From Amycolatopsis suaedae (lineage in GTDB: Bacteria > Actinomycetota > Actinomycetes > Mycobacteriales > Pseudonocardiaceae), in assembly GCF_004214935.1 (NCBI RefSeq), contig NZ_SFCC01000002.1, forward strand, positions 496,001-560,000: a stretch of DNA of 64,000 bases. The letters are read 5' to 3'. How positions within the stretch are numbered: the stretch's first letter is position 1; the number at the start of each line of letters is the position of its first letter. The notes under the pieces are model-generated. The model was not told where the DNA came from. It saw nothing but the letters and a program-made list of their open reading frames with translations, and did no database searches. Made by a program: the position numbers and the translations under genes. This document shows positions 17,896-26,563 of the stretch, piece by piece.

Positions 17896-20442
17896 GTGAC
17901 GGATCAGCCACGGCGTCCTCGGCACGCCGCGCCCGACCCCGACGACGAGCCGCAGGCGGGTTCGCTCGCGGAGGACCCAGGCACAGGGTGGCGGCAGTCG
18001 CTCGACCGGCTCACCGGGTCGCAGGCGTCCCCGCCCCCGCCGTCCGCGCCGCGCCGGGCCGGGCAGCGCCAGCCTGCCACGGAGCAGCCGACCGTGCAGA
18101 ACCTGCAGCCGGTCCAGCGTCCGTCCGCCGAGCCGCAGCTGACCAGCGTCCTGGCGGCACCCGCGCCGGCCACCCAGAGCATCACGCCACCGCCGCCCCG
18201 GCCGGAACCGAGCAGCCCGATGGCGCTGCCCGATCCGGGTACGGAGAGCGTGCTGCCGCCCAGCACCAGCTCCGGAACCGGCCCCGGCACCGGGCGGGGA
18301 ACCGGGACCGGAACGGGGTCGCAGACCGGTTCCGGCGCGTTCCCCGGTACCTCGCGGCGGACGTCGTCGCGGACCTCGCGGCGGGGCAGGCTCGGTGCGG
18401 GCCTGGTCGAGGTGCCGCCGGTGCCCTACCGCGACCCGGCGTCGGCGGTGCTGACCGACCCGGTGGTGTCGGAGGAGAAGCGGTTCTGCGGCAACTGCAG
18501 TGCGAAGGTGGGCCGCGGCAGCAACGGGCAGCCGGGGTCGCCGGAGGGCGTGTGCCCCAAGTGCGGGCAGCGGTTCTCGTTCAAGCCCAAGCTGCGTCCG
18601 CACGAGATCGTCGGCGGGCAGTACGAGGTGCTCGGTGCGCTCGCCTACGGCGGGCTGGGCTGGATCTACCTGGCGCAGGACCACAACGTCAGCGACCGCT
18701 GGGTCGTCCTCAAAGGACTGATCGACACCGGGGACACCACCGCGCTGGCCGCGGCGGTCAACGAGACGCGGTTCCTCGCCGAGGTCGAGCACCCGAACAT
18801 CGTCAAGATCTACAACTTCGTGCAGCACCCGGACTCGGCGACCGGGACGTCCATCGGCTACATCGTGATGGAGTACGTCGGCGGGCAGTCGCTGCGTCAG
18901 CTGGCGCTGGCCCACCACCGGGAGAGCGGGCGGCCGGAGCCGCTGCCGATCGGTCAGGTCATCGCCTACGGGTTGGAGATCCTGCCCGCGCTGGGGTACC
19001 TGCACAACCAGGGCATGCTCTACTGCGACCTCAAGCCGGACAACGTCATCCAGACCCACGAGCAGCTCAAGCTGATCGACCTGGGTGCCGTGCGGCGGAT
19101 GGACGACTACGAGAGCCCGCTGTTCTTCACCACCGGCTACAGCGCGCCGGAGCTGGCCACGCACGGTGCGACGGTCGCGTCGGACCTGTACACGGTCGGG
19201 CGCACGCTGGCCGTGCTGAGCTTCGAGTTCACCGGCTACACGACCACGTACAAGACGTCGCTGCCCGGTGCCGACCAGGTGCCGCTGTTCGCGCTCTTCG
19301 GGTCGTATCACCGGTTCCTCAAGCGGGCCACGCACACCGACCCGGACCGCCGGTTCCTGTCCGCGGAGGACATGGCCGACCAGCTCACCGGTGTGCTCCG
19401 CGAGATCATGGCGATGGGCACCGGCAAGCCGCGGCCCGGTGCGTCCACTGTGTACGGACCGGAGATGCGGACCTTCGGTGTCGACATGGTGGTGCCCGAG
19501 CCGGGTGCCAGCGTGCCGCTGCCGCCGCCGGACGAGGTCGTGACCGGCCTGCCGATCCCGCAGGTCGACACCGACGACCCGGCGGCGGGTGTGCTGGCGT
19601 CGATCACGGCGGCGGAGCCGAGGGAGGCCATCGAGGCCCTGACCAACGCGCCGCACAACTCGATCGAGGTCCGGCTGCGGATCGTCCGGGCCAGGATCGA
19701 ACTCGGCGAGCTGGCCGAGGCGAACCGGCAGCTGCAGGCCGCCCAGTACCTGGCGGTGAAGAACGGCTTCCCGCACGACTGGCGGATCGACTGGTACCGA
19801 GGGCTGATCGAGCTGGCTGGCGGGCGGCCGAAGGTCGCGCAGGTGGCGTTCGAGGCCGTCTACGACGACCTGCCCGGTGAGATCGCGCCGAAGCTGGCGC
19901 TGGCGGTGAGTGCCGAGTGGGTCGGCGACTACTTCGCGGCGTCACGCATGTACGAGCTGGTCTGGCGAACGGACCACTCGTACGTCAGTGCGGCGTTCGG
20001 GCTGGCCCGCGTCTACCTCGCCCAGGGCGCCAGGGGCGGTGCGATCGAGGTACTGGAGTCGGTGTCGCCGTCGTCGACGCACTTCGTCGCGGCCCAGGTG
20101 GCGGCCATCAAGATCAAGACCCGGGTGAGCGGGCCGAAGGAGGGCGTCTCCGAGCGGGACCTGGTCGAGGCCGGGGCACGGCTGGAGCGGCTGAACCTGG
20201 ACGCCGAGCGGCGAACGGCGCTGTCGGCGGAGGTGCTGGAGGCCGCGCACCAGTGGGTCCGCTCCGGGCGGAACCAGCCGACGCAGGGGCTGAGCGTGCT
20301 GGGCTGCGCCCTGCACGAGCGGGATCTGCGCTTCGGGCTGGAGCGGTGCTACCGCTCCCTGGCCCGCCTGGCCTCCACCGCGGCCGACCGCATTTCCCTG
20401 GTCGACAAGGCGAACGCCATCCGCCCCCGGACCCTCACCTAG
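17896..20442 (+). CDS. pknG: Serine/threonine protein kinase PknG
   Basis: An 848-residue soluble kinase with PknG architecture. The rubredoxin-like metal site has Cys198, 201, 220 and 223. The kinase domain starts near 243 with a Gly loop (AYGGLGWIYLA), Lys273, the catalytic loop YCDLKPDN (Asp378) and DLG at 395-397 in place of DFG. A TPR domain follows to the C-terminus. PknG controls 2-oxoglutarate metabolism in response to amino acids through GarA/OdhI phosphorylation. The N-terminal region before the first Cys is about 90 residues longer than in the Mycobacterium tuberculosis protein and rich in Pro, Thr and Gly. GTG at 17896 has a GGGGG stretch about 9 bases upstream. Confidence 0.96.
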   Translation: MTDQPRRPRHAAPDPDDEPQAGSLAEDPGTGWRQSLDRLTGSQASPPPPSAPRRAGQRQPATEQPTVQNLQPVQRPSAEPQLTSVLAAPAPATQSITPPPPRPEPSSPMALPDPGTESVLPPSTSSGTGPGTGRGTGTGTGSQTGSGAFPGTSRRTSSRTSRRGRLGAGLVEVPPVPYRDPASAVLTDPVVSEEKRFCGNCSAKVGRGSNGQPGSPEGVCPKCGQRFSFKPKLRPHEIVGGQYEVLGALAYGGLGWIYLAQDHNVSDRWVVLKGLIDTGDTTALAAAVNETRFLAEVEHPNIVKIYNFVQHPDSATGTSIGYIVMEYVGGQSLRQLALAHHRESGRPEPLPIGQVIAYGLEILPALGYLHNQGMLYCDLKPDNVIQTHEQLKLIDLGAVRRMDDYESPLFFTTGYSAPELATHGATVASDLYTVGRTLAVLSFEFTGYTTTYKTSLPGADQVPLFALFGSYHRFLKRATHTDPDRRFLSAEDMADQLTGVLREIMAMGTGKPRPGASTVYGPEMRTFGVDMVVPEPGASVPLPPPDEVVTGLPIPQVDTDDPAAGVLASITAAEPREAIEALTNAPHNSIEVRLRIVRARIELGELAEANRQLQAAQYLAVKNGFPHDWRIDWYRGLIELAGGRPKVAQVAFEAVYDDLPGEIAPKLALAVSAEWVGDYFAASRMYELVWRTDHSYVSAAFGLARVYLAQGARGGAIEVLESVSPSSTHFVAAQVAAIKIKTRVSGPKEGVSERDLVEAGARLERLNLDAERRTALSAEVLEAAHQWVRSGRNQPTQGLSVLGCALHERDLRFGLERCYRSLARLASTAADRISLVDKANAIRPRTLT

Positions 20443-20462
20443 CGGCGGGGCTCGGCGACGGC

Positions 20463-20676
20463 CAAAGCACGTGAAGGCCACCTCCGGCGCGGCAGCCTCA
20501 CCAGTCACATCCGGCCCAGCAGACGCAGCCGTCACCACGAAAGAGACCCAGCAACGTCCCCCAATGTGGCATTGGGGAACTTGAACTCCCCCAATGCCAC
20601 ATTGGGGGCACACAACACCCGGACTTTGCCGGGACCTTGACATCTCACGTGGTGAAGGTGGCCTTCACGTGCTTTG
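20463..20676. repeat. Split nested palindrome, GTGAAGG family (copy 2), containing a second element
   Basis: Arms of 21 bp (20463-20483 and 20656-20676, CAAAGCACGTGAAGGCCACCT and its complement) are separated by 172 bases instead of the 13-base loop of the other copies. The interior holds a different palindrome family (20558-20608). It fills most of the gap between pknG and the converging thioesterase gene; no gene is seen in this 250-bp stretch. The arrangement looks like one repeat interrupted by another. Confidence 0.75.
20558..20608. repeat. Nested palindrome, CCCCAATG family
   Basis: Perfect 20-bp arms (20558-20577 and 20589-20608) with an 11-base loop. Each arm is itself a hairpin: CCCCAATG and CATTGGGG around TGG in the left arm and CCA in the right. 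The element can therefore form one long stem or two short ones. It lies in the middle of the split repeat 20463-20676. Confidence 0.85.
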
Positions 20677-20692
20677 CGGCACCGGCATCGCC

Positions 20693-21265
20693 TCAGGGGT
20701 TGATGTCCCACTTGCGGTTGTTCGCGATCGCGGTGGCGGTGAGCTTCTCGATGGCGTCCGGGTCGCCGTGGGTGCTGAAGTGCTCGAAGGCGACCTTCAC
20801 GAACAGCGCCCGCGCGCTCACGGCGACCGGGCCGTCCTCCGCGTCGAGGTGACCGTCGGCGCTCGCGTAGATCTTCCGGCCCGCGATGCCGTCCAGCCGC
20901 GCCACGATGTACAGCGTCGAGCCGACCGGCACCGGCCTGCGGAAGTCGGTCTCCAGCTTCCCGGTGACGGCCGGTACCCGCAGCAGGTTGCCGACGACCA
21001 TGCCAAGCGCCTCGTCGAACGCGCAGGCCAGCAGACCGCCGTGGGCGAGCCCCGGCGCGCCCTGGTGTGCCTCGCTGACGTGGAACCGCGACCGCACGGT
21101 CGGACCCTCGTCGACCGACGTGCGCATCCGCAGCCCGGACTCGGCCTGGTCACCGCAGGCGAAGCAATGGTCGTAGTGCGTCGGGAGGTCGGTCCCCGCA
21201 CCCGGCGCGTCCGGGTGCGGGGTCGCGGGCTCGGTCGGCACGGGCGGCCACACGGGCTTCGTCAT
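20693..21265 (-). CDS. PaaI-type hotdog thioesterase
   Basis: A 190-residue thioesterase-superfamily protein. The conserved hotdog helix reads GLAHGGLLACAFDEALG, followed by TGKLETDFRRPVPVGSTL. The N-terminal third includes a CFACG motif typical of this subgroup. Acyl-CoA substrate unknown. ATG at 21265 is preferred because TAGCGT stands 7 bases upstream with no ribosome site, suggesting a leaderless transcript; a GTG three codons earlier is the alternative. It follows the MHS transporter on the same strand with 15 bp between. Confidence 0.85.
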   Translation of the reverse strand: MTKPVWPPVPTEPATPHPDAPGAGTDLPTHYDHCFACGDQAESGLRMRTSVDEGPTVRSRFHVSEAHQGAPGLAHGGLLACAFDEALGMVVGNLLRVPAVTGKLETDFRRPVPVGSTLYIVARLDGIAGRKIYASADGHLDAEDGPVAVSARALFVKVAFEHFSTHGDPDAIEKLTATAIANNRKWDINP

Positions 21266-21280
21266 GCCCGACACGCTAGA

Positions 21281-22666
21281 TCACACAGCTTCGGTCTTTC
21301 CATTGCCGTGCGGGTCGGTCGAGCTGGCGACCCCACGCATCGACAGCCCACGCGTCTCCGGCAGGACCAGGATCGGCACCAGCGCGATCGCCGCCGCGCC
21401 CATCAGGTAGAACGCGGGCCAGAGCGTGTTGCCGGTGGCGTCCACCAGCGAGCCGACGATGTACGGCGCGGTGCCGGCGAACGCCGCGGTGGAGAAGTTG
21501 TAGCCGATGGAGAACGCGCCGTAGCGCACCTGGGTCGGGAACATCGCGGGCAGCGTCGACGCCACGACCGCCAGGAACAGCACCAGGCAGCCGCCGATCA
21601 GCAGCAGCCCGCCGCCGAGCATCACCGCGTCGACACCGGTTTCGGTCTTGCTGTTCTCCATCAGCGTGAACGCCGGGATGGCCAGCACCAGGTACCCGAT
21701 ACAGCAGCCGAGCAACATCGGTTTTCGCCCGATCTTGTCCGACAGCGCACCGATCGGCACGATCACCGCCAGCATCGCCAGGATCACGCCCATGACGATG
21801 AGCAGCGGCGTGTGCCCCTTCAGGCCGAGGACGTCCTTGAGGTAGGTCTCGATGTAGCCGAACATCATCCAGTCGCCCACGTTGAGCAGGATGACCAGGC
21901 CCACCAGGTGCAGGATCGACTTCCAGTGCTGGGTCAGCAGCAGCTTCAGCGGCGACTTCGCCACCTGCTTCTGCTTCTCGATCTCCCGGAACACCGGGGT
22001 GTCCTCAAGCTTGTTCCGCAGGTAGAGACCGACGAGGCCGAGCGGGCCGGCGATCAGGAACGGCAGCCGCCAGCCCCACTCCCGCATGTTCTCGTCGCCG
22101 AGCAGGATGGTGAACAGGGTGACGAACCCGGCGCCCATGAAGAAGCCGACGAGCGTGCCGAACTCCAGCCAGCTGCCCAGGAAACCGCGTTTGCGGTCCG
22201 GCGCGTACTCGGCGATGAACGTCGCCGCGCCACCGTACTCGCCGCCTGCCGAGAAGCCCTGCAACGCGCGGAGCAACACCACCAGCACCGCGGCCGCCGG
22301 GCCGATCGTCTCCCAGGACGGCAGCAGGCCGATCACGAACGTCGACCCGGACATCAGGATGACCGTCAGCGCGAGCACCCGCTGCCTGCCGAGCTTGTCA
22401 CCGAGCGGACCGAGGATGACGCTGCCGAACGGGCGGATGACGAACGTGACCGCCAGCAACGCGAACGTCGCCAGCGCGCCCTCGGACGTGCTCGACGCGT
22501 TGAAGAAGACCTGCCCGAGGATCGCCGGCATGAAGCCGAAGACACCGAAGTCGTACCACTCGATGCAGTTACCCATCGCCGAGCCGGCGACGGCCTTGCG
22601 CACGTCTCTGGGGCTCGCCTCGACCGGTTCGCTGCTTCCCCCGGATTGAACCGCCTGATCGGTCAT
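21281..22666 (-). CDS. MHS-family MFS transporter (ProP-like)
   Basis: A 461-residue proton symporter of the metabolite:H+ symporter branch of the major facilitator superfamily. The opening SAMGNCIEWYDFGVFGF is diagnostic, as are RPFGSVILGPLGDKLGRQRVL in loop 2-3 and RALQGFSAGGEYGGAATF in helix 4. Twelve transmembrane segments are expected. Members carry osmolytes, citrate, alpha-ketoglutarate or shikimate; the substrate here is not evident. ATG at 22666 has GGAGG about 11 bases upstream. Confidence 0.93.
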   Translation of the reverse strand: MTDQAVQSGGSSEPVEASPRDVRKAVAGSAMGNCIEWYDFGVFGFMPAILGQVFFNASSTSEGALATFALLAVTFVIRPFGSVILGPLGDKLGRQRVLALTVILMSGSTFVIGLLPSWETIGPAAAVLVVLLRALQGFSAGGEYGGAATFIAEYAPDRKRGFLGSWLEFGTLVGFFMGAGFVTLFTILLGDENMREWGWRLPFLIAGPLGLVGLYLRNKLEDTPVFREIEKQKQVAKSPLKLLLTQHWKSILHLVGLVILLNVGDWMMFGYIETYLKDVLGLKGHTPLLIVMGVILAMLAVIVPIGALSDKIGRKPMLLGCCIGYLVLAIPAFTLMENSKTETGVDAVMLGGGLLLIGGCLVLFLAVVASTLPAMFPTQVRYGAFSIGYNFSTAAFAGTAPYIVGSLVDATGNTLWPAFYLMGAAAIALVPILVLPETRGLSMRGVASSTDPHGNGKTEAV

Positions 22667-22902
22667 GACGTTGTCGACCTCCGCTTGCCCCACAAACCAA
22701 ACGCCCTCGAAGACCCCTCGACCGTAGGGGTTTCTTGACGGTTGTCCAGTCGGGTGATCCACATCGGAGTGTTCTGGGAGGCCGTTTGCGCAGGTGACGA
22801 GCCGTGTCGGAAATTTTCCGGAAAGATGCCGCCGATGTCGTCCTGTGACCGTTCCGTTTCTCTTCGTGCATCGTTCACCCGGATGGGGTTCGGTATCACC
22901 CC

Positions 22903-24441
22903 ATGGGACTGAACCGGAGAGATCTTCTGCGAGGCGCCGCCGCGGCGGGCGCGCTCGGCGTGGCGTGGCCGTTGAGCAGCAGGCTGACCGTGGCGCAGGC
23001 CGAGGAGGCCGCGCATCAGCTCGGGGTGCGCTGGGACGACGGCCCGTTCACCCTCGGTGTCGCCTCGGGTGACCCGGTCGCCGACGGCGTCGTGCTGTGG
23101 ACGCGGCTGGCGCCCCAGCCGCTCGCGGAGGAGCAGCCGCTGCCGGACACCGTCCAGGTCGACTGGACCGTCGCGGCCGACCGGGACTTCCGCCGAGTCG
23201 TCAGCAGCGGCAGCGTTGCCGCCACGGCGGCCCGCGGGCACAGTGTCCACGTGCCACTGCGCGGCCTGGAGCCGGGCCTGCGGTACTACTACCGGTTCAC
23301 CGCCCTCGGCCGGACCAGCCGTACCGGCCGGACCCGCACCGCGCCGGACGGCCGGGTCACCAGGGTCAGGTTCGCCTCGGCCAACTGCCAGGCGTTCCAC
23401 GACGGGTTCTACGCGGCACACCGCGGCATCGCCCGGGAGGACCTCGACTTCGTCGTCCACCTCGGCGACTACGTCTACGAGCACGGCAAGGTCGGCGGCA
23501 ACCCGGTGCGCGACCACGAGGGTCCCGAGGTGACGACGCTGCCCGCCTACCGCAGGCGGCACGCGTTGTACAAGGGCGACCCGTCGCTGCGGGAGGCGCA
23601 CGCCGCGCACCCGTGGTTCCTGACCTGGGACGACCACGAGGTGGTCAACGACTACAGCGGCACCTCGCCGTCGCTGCGGGCCCGGCGCGACGCCGCGTAC
23701 CAGGCGTGGGTGGAGCACATGCCGGTCGACGCCCCGAACCCGCTCACCCCGCCGGTCTACAAGCAGCGGCGGTGGGGCAACCTGCTCGATCTATCCATTT
23801 TGGACCTCCGGCAGTTCCGTTCGGCGCAGAACCTGCCGGACGGCACCATTCTCGGCGCGGAGCAGAAGGCGTGGCTCAAGCAGCGGGTCGACCAGGCAGG
23901 CGACGCCTGGCACTGCTGGGTCAACTCGATCATGCTCAGCCAGCTGGCCAGGAAAGGCGGCGGCTACTACTTCACCGACCAGTGGGACGGTTTCCTCGCC
24001 GAGCGCAAGGAGGTGCTGTCCCACGTGCACGAGGCGGGCATGCGGGACCTCGTGGTGATCACCGGTGACTGGCACTCGGCCTTCGTCGACGACATCCGGC
24101 CCGACTTCGACAACCCGGACAGCCCGGTCATCGGCACCGAGTTCACCGCCCACTCGGTGGCCTCGGGGGCGTACTCGCCGGAGTGGAACGCCACGAACGG
24201 GCCGGTCATGGGCGCGGCCAACCCGCACCTCAAGTACTTCGAGGGCAACCGCTATGGCTACGACGTCTACGAGGTCAACCCCCGCAGGTGGAGCACGCAC
24301 ATGCGGGTGATCGGCGACCGCAGGGACCCACGGTCGCCGGTGAGCACCCTGACCACCTTCCACGTGGACCGGGGCAGGGCCGGGTCGTGGGAGGACAGGG
24401 CCACCGCGGACTCCCCTGCCCAGTACCGCAGGAGGACGTGA
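22903..24441 (+). CDS. phoD: PhoD-family alkaline phosphatase, Tat-exported
   Basis: A 512-residue secreted phosphatase or phosphodiesterase. It begins with a twin-arginine signal (NRRDLLRGAAAAG). An N-terminal PhoD domain with fibronectin-like repeats carries GVASGDPVADGVVLWTRL. The metallophosphatase core has ASANCQ, HLGDYVYEHG, WDDHEVVNDYSG, and VITGDWHSAF, supplying ligands for calcium and iron. It would release phosphate from phosphodiesters such as teichoic acids in the cell wall. Its stop lies 14 bases before the SRP RNA gene. Confidence 0.95.
   Translation: MGLNRRDLLRGAAAAGALGVAWPLSSRLTVAQAEEAAHQLGVRWDDGPFTLGVASGDPVADGVVLWTRLAPQPLAEEQPLPDTVQVDWTVAADRDFRRVVSSGSVAATAARGHSVHVPLRGLEPGLRYYYRFTALGRTSRTGRTRTAPDGRVTRVRFASANCQAFHDGFYAAHRGIAREDLDFVVHLGDYVYEHGKVGGNPVRDHEGPEVTTLPAYRRRHALYKGDPSLREAHAAHPWFLTWDDHEVVNDYSGTSPSLRARRDAAYQAWVEHMPVDAPNPLTPPVYKQRRWGNLLDLSILDLRQFRSAQNLPDGTILGAEQKAWLKQRVDQAGDAWHCWVNSIMLSQLARKGGGYYFTDQWDGFLAERKEVLSHVHEAGMRDLVVITGDWHSAFVDDIRPDFDNPDSPVIGTEFTAHSVASGAYSPEWNATNGPVMGAANPHLKYFEGNRYGYDVYEVNPRRWSTHMRVIGDRRDPRSPVSTLTTFHVDRGRAGSWEDRATADSPAQYRRRT
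23793..23805. repeat. Dispersed palindrome TCCA-N3-TGGAC (copy 3)
   Basis: Core TCCATTTTGGA with 5' A in place of G, inside phoD. The codons used (CTA TCC ATT TTG GAC) include several that are rare in this genome. Confidence 0.7.
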
Positions 24442-24455
24442 GTACACTGGGCGAC

Positions 24456-24539
24456 GGACCCCCGCGGCGTCCATCCTGTGAACCTCCCCAGGGCCGGAAG
24501 GCAGCAAGGATAAGCAGGCTCTGACGGGTGCGGGGGTCC
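24456..24539 (+). ncRNA. ffs: Signal recognition particle RNA, small bacterial (4.5S) type
   Basis: The 84-base stretch closes with GGACCCCC and GGGGGTCC ends and contains the universally conserved SRP loop sequences: the TGTGAACC... side, the apical GGAAG tetraloop region and the AGCAAGGATAAGCA side that binds Ffh. Position in front of dnaX is the usual one in actinobacteria. It scaffolds Ffh for co-translational targeting. True transcript ends could extend several bases beyond the stem. Confidence 0.95.
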
Positions 24540-24588
24540 CCTCATGTGTGGGTGCTCGCGTGTCGGGGCGTGCCGGTACGCTCGCCGC

Positions 24589-26556
24589 GTGGCATTAGCG
24601 CTGTACCGCAAGTACCGTCCGGCGACGTTCGCCGAAGTGGTCGGGCAGGAGCACGTCACCGAACCGCTGCGCACCGCGCTGGCGGCCGGCCGGATCAACC
24701 ACGCCTACCTGTTCTCCGGGCCGCGTGGCTGCGGGAAGACGTCCAGCGCACGCATCATGGCCCGCTCGCTCAACTGCGCGCAGGGGCCGACGCCCGACCC
24801 GTGCGGCACCTGTGACTCGTGTCGCGCGCTGGCGCCGGAGGGGCCGGGCAGCGTCGACGTCACCGAGCTCGACGCGGCCAGCCACGGCGGTGTCGACGAC
24901 GCCCGTGAGCTGCGCGACCGCGCGTTCTACGCGCCTGCCGAGTCGCGCTACCGGGTGTTCATCATCGACGAGGCGCACATGGTCACCACGCAGGGTTTCA
25001 ACGCCCTGCTGAAGATCGTCGAGGAACCGCCAGAGCACCTGATCTTCATCTTCGCCACGACCGAGCCGGACAAGGTGCTGCCCACCATCCGCTCGCGTAC
25101 GCACCACTACCCGTTCCGGCTGATCCCGCCGAGCGCGATGCGTGAGCTGCTGGAGCGCAACGTCGCCGCGGAGGGGGTGCCGGTCGAGCCCGCGGTGTAT
25201 CCGCTGGTCATCCGCGCGGGTGGCGGGTCGGCGCGGGACACCCAGTCGGTGCTGGACCAGCTGCTGGCCGGTGCCGGTCCGCAGGGTGTCACCTACGACC
25301 GGGCCGTCGCGCTGCTCGGCGTCACCGACGTCGCCCTGATCGACGACATGGTCGACGGGCTGTCCGCCGACGACGCCACGGCCGTCTTCGGCACCGTCGA
25401 CAAGCTCGCCGAGGCCGGGCACGACCCGCGCCGGTTCGCCACCGACCTGCTGGACCGCCTGCGGGACCTGGTGCTGCTGCGGTCGGTTCCCGACGCGGCG
25501 ACCCGCGGGCTGGTGTCGGCTCCGGAGGAGGAGCTGAGCCGCATGGTCGCCCAGGCCGAGCGGATCGGCGCCGCCACCCTGTCCCGGTACGCCGAGATCG
25601 TCCACAATGGACTGCTGGAGATGCGGGGGGCCACGGCCCCCCGGCTGCTGCTCGAACTGCTGTGTGCCCGGATGCTGCTGCCGTCGGTCGCCGACGACGA
25701 GGCGTCGGTGCTGCAGCGGATGGAACGGCTGGAACGACGGCTGACCGCCGGTGGGCCCGCTCCCGCGGCTCCGGCCGAGCAGGCCGCGGCTCCGGAGCGC
25801 ACCTTCCAGCGGCCGTCCCAGCGGCAGGCGGACGCCCCGGCTCCGGCCGCGCCGCCGGAGCCGAAGCCCGCGGCAGCGCCGCCGCCCAAGGCACCCCAGC
25901 CGGAGCCGAAGCCCGAGCCTGAGCCCGAGCCGGTCGAGCCGGCCCCCGAGCCCGCACCGAGCGGCGCGCTGGACGCCGCCGCCATCCGGCGGGTGTGGCC
26001 CGAGCTGCTGGCCGCGATCCGCAAGCAGCCGGGTGGGCGCAGCACCGAGGCCATGCTCACCCAGGCGACGGTGCAGTCGGTCGACGGTTCCGAGGTCGTG
26101 CTCGCCCACACCGCCGAGCCGCTGGCCAGGCGCCTTTCCGACAAACACAACACCGACAAGATCGCCAGCGCACTGCACGAGGTGCTCGGCGGTCAGTGGC
26201 GAGTCAGCTGTGTGCACGGCAACGCCGCGGTGAAGGCCCAGCCGGCGCCGCGGCAGCAGCAGGCCAGCCAGCAGGCGCCGGAGCGCCGGTCGTTCCAGCG
26301 CCCGTCCGGTGGGCAGCAGCAGGCGCCGCCGAAGCCGCCCGAGCGCCCGGCACTGCCGGAGCCGGATATTCCGCTGCCGCCCGAGCCGGAGCCCGAGGAG
26401 GACGAGGCCGAGTACGTCGCCGCCGCGGCGCAGCCGGCCACCGCCCCGCCCCCGGACCTGCCACCGCCGCCTCCGGCGGCCCCCGTCGTCGACGACGAGG
26501 AGGCCAGGGCACACAAGCTGCTCTCCGACCAGCTCGGCGCCCGCCCGCTCGACTGA
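24589..26556 (+). CDS. dnaX: DNA polymerase III subunits gamma and tau
   Basis: A 655-residue clamp-loader ATPase. The opening YRKYRPATFAEVVGQEHV is universal, Walker A is GPRGCGKT at 44-51, the zinc ligands are Cys63, 72, 75 and 78, Walker B gives IDEAHMVT, and the sensor loop reads IFATTEPDK. After about residue 390 comes a long Pro/Ala/Glu-rich linker with a conserved tau-type segment in between. GTG at 24589 has TACGCT 6 bases upstream and no ribosome site, so the mRNA may be leaderless. I see no slippery frameshift signal. Confidence 0.96.
   Translation: MALALYRKYRPATFAEVVGQEHVTEPLRTALAAGRINHAYLFSGPRGCGKTSSARIMARSLNCAQGPTPDPCGTCDSCRALAPEGPGSVDVTELDAASHGGVDDARELRDRAFYAPAESRYRVFIIDEAHMVTTQGFNALLKIVEEPPEHLIFIFATTEPDKVLPTIRSRTHHYPFRLIPPSAMRELLERNVAAEGVPVEPAVYPLVIRAGGGSARDTQSVLDQLLAGAGPQGVTYDRAVALLGVTDVALIDDMVDGLSADDATAVFGTVDKLAEAGHDPRRFATDLLDRLRDLVLLRSVPDAATRGLVSAPEEELSRMVAQAERIGAATLSRYAEIVHNGLLEMRGATAPRLLLELLCARMLLPSVADDEASVLQRMERLERRLTAGGPAPAAPAEQAAAPERTFQRPSQRQADAPAPAAPPEPKPAAAPPPKAPQPEPKPEPEPEPVEPAPEPAPSGALDAAAIRRVWPELLAAIRKQPGGRSTEAMLTQATVQSVDGSEVVLAHTAEPLARRLSDKHNTDKIASALHEVLGGQWRVSCVHGNAAVKAQPAPRQQQASQQAPERRSFQRPSGGQQQAPPKPPERPALPEPDIPLPPEPEPEEDEAEYVAAAAQPATAPPPDLPPPPPAAPVVDDEEARAHKLLSDQLGARPLD
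25610..25622. repeat. Dispersed palindrome GTCCA-N3-TGGAC (copy 4)
   Basis: Exact 13-mer with centre CAA inside dnaX, encoding Val-His-Asn-Gly-Leu with the AT-rich codons AAT and GGA. Confidence 0.7.
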
Positions 26557-26563
26557 CCCGAGG

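Noticed and set aside
14341-24365. TCCA-N2-TGGA sites (for example TCCACGTGGA near 14360 and 24360) as members of the dispersed palindrome family
   Set aside because: They have a two-base centre and encode common GC-rich codons (His-Val-Asp), so chance is enough to explain them.
24456-24539. Hairpin-rich stretch before dnaX taken as a terminator or riboswitch
   Set aside because: The conserved SRP loop sequences (GGAAG apex and AGCAAGGATAAGCA side) identify it as SRP RNA.
24589-26556. Programmed frameshift in dnaX producing gamma
   Set aside because: No A-rich slippery heptamer with a downstream hairpin is seen in the region where gamma would end.
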